Below, piece after piece: positions 5,191 to 5,310 of a stretch of DNA of 5,310 nt. The notes under the pieces are model-generated. The model was not told the DNA's origin and did no database searches. It saw only the letters and a list, made by a program, of their open reading frames with translations. The stretch's first letter is position 1. Each line of letters opens with the position of its first letter. Source of the stretch: Clostridia bacterium (GTDB lineage: Bacteria > Bacillota_A > Clostridia > Oscillospirales > SIG627); contig JAFVYT010000134.1 in the NCBI GenBank assembly GCA_017508505.1, positions 1-5,310 of the forward strand, given 5' to 3'. A program made the position numbers and the translations under genes.

Positions 5191-5310
5191 TTGGCGTGTT
5201 ATCCTTAACGGAGAACACGCAGTCAAATCCGTCTTCGACGGGTGAAATCCACCTCCGGTGGATGAAATCGCGTTTGCGATGAAATCCTGCTTCGCAGGGT
5301 TGTATTGAGA
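5191..5310. repeat. Right arm of the 120-bp inverted repeat made of tandem mini-hairpins
   Basis: This is the reverse complement of 21-140 with two differences (positions 5193 and 5307). Reading outward, it holds a long hairpin (5194-5220), CCGTC-TTC-GACGG (5229-5241), ATCCACC-TCC-GGTGGAT (5247-5263), TCGC-GTTT-GCGA (5268-5279) and CCTGC-TTC-GCAGG (5286-5298), joined by GAAATC spacers. It starts 19 bp after the stop codon of the membrane protein gene, nearly the same spacing as the left arm has to queG. The window ends within or at the edge of the repeat, so it may extend further. Confidence 0.9.
5194..5220 (+). terminator. Hairpin downstream of the membrane protein gene, possible terminator
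   Basis: GCGTGTT pairs with AACACGC, and after one mismatch three inner pairs extend the stem. It lies 22 bp past the stop codon. As in its left-hand twin there is no T-run, so any termination would depend on the hairpin series or on another factor. No better terminator for this gene is visible in the window. Confidence 0.3.

Noticed and set aside
21..5310. The whole window as a classical transposon or a PICI-type phage satellite
   Set aside because: No transposase, integrase, replication gene or attachment site is visible, and most of the cargo is host metabolism, so only the inverted repeat itself is reported.

Overview
The window is a compact, GC-rich stretch of bacterial chromosome. It most likely comes from a gut-type Clostridia lineage, in or near the Oscillospirales/Christensenellales. 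The evidence is a TPP-riboswitch-controlled ECF thiamine transporter gene (thiT) beside a ThiN-type thiamine pyrophosphokinase, a short clostridial-style QueG, consensus SigA promoters and strong AGGAG ribosome binding sites. The lineage is an inference; there is no rRNA or marker gene to fix it.

Layout. Bases 21-140 and 5191-5310 form a 120-bp inverted repeat with two mismatches, built from five small hairpins joined by GAAATC-type spacers. Inside it, from left to right, are: queG (159-947, minus), an epoxyqueuosine reductase for tRNA queuosine; a terminase large subunit gene (994-2366, minus) broken by a two-base frameshift in a CT dinucleotide run; a promoter, TPP riboswitch and intrinsic terminator leading into thiT (2573-3232, plus) and thiN (3243-3860, plus); a probable terminase small subunit gene (3852-4250, minus); and a six-helix membrane protein of unknown function with a very acidic tail (4368-5171, plus).

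How the genes work together. thiT and thiN form a salvage operon: ThiT captures external thiamine, ThiN pyrophosphorylates it to TPP, and TPP closes the loop by shutting the operon through the riboswitch. queG and the membrane protein look like independent single-gene units, each with its own promoter.

The striking feature is a pair of phage DNA-packaging genes, terS and terL, with no other phage gene. They are in the same orientation and would normally be adjacent. Here the oppositely oriented thiamine operon lies between them, with a 9-bp convergent overlap on one side and an overlap between the terL ribosome binding site and the thiT -35 box on the other. terL appears decayed, or needs frameshifting. 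Together with the hairpin-array inverted repeats at both ends, this suggests a shuffled, possibly domesticated or decaying packaging module in a repeat-bounded segment. No transposase, integrase, tRNA, CRISPR array or complete prophage is visible. Because the window stops inside or at the repeat on the right, the true outer limit of the inverted repeat cannot be seen there.
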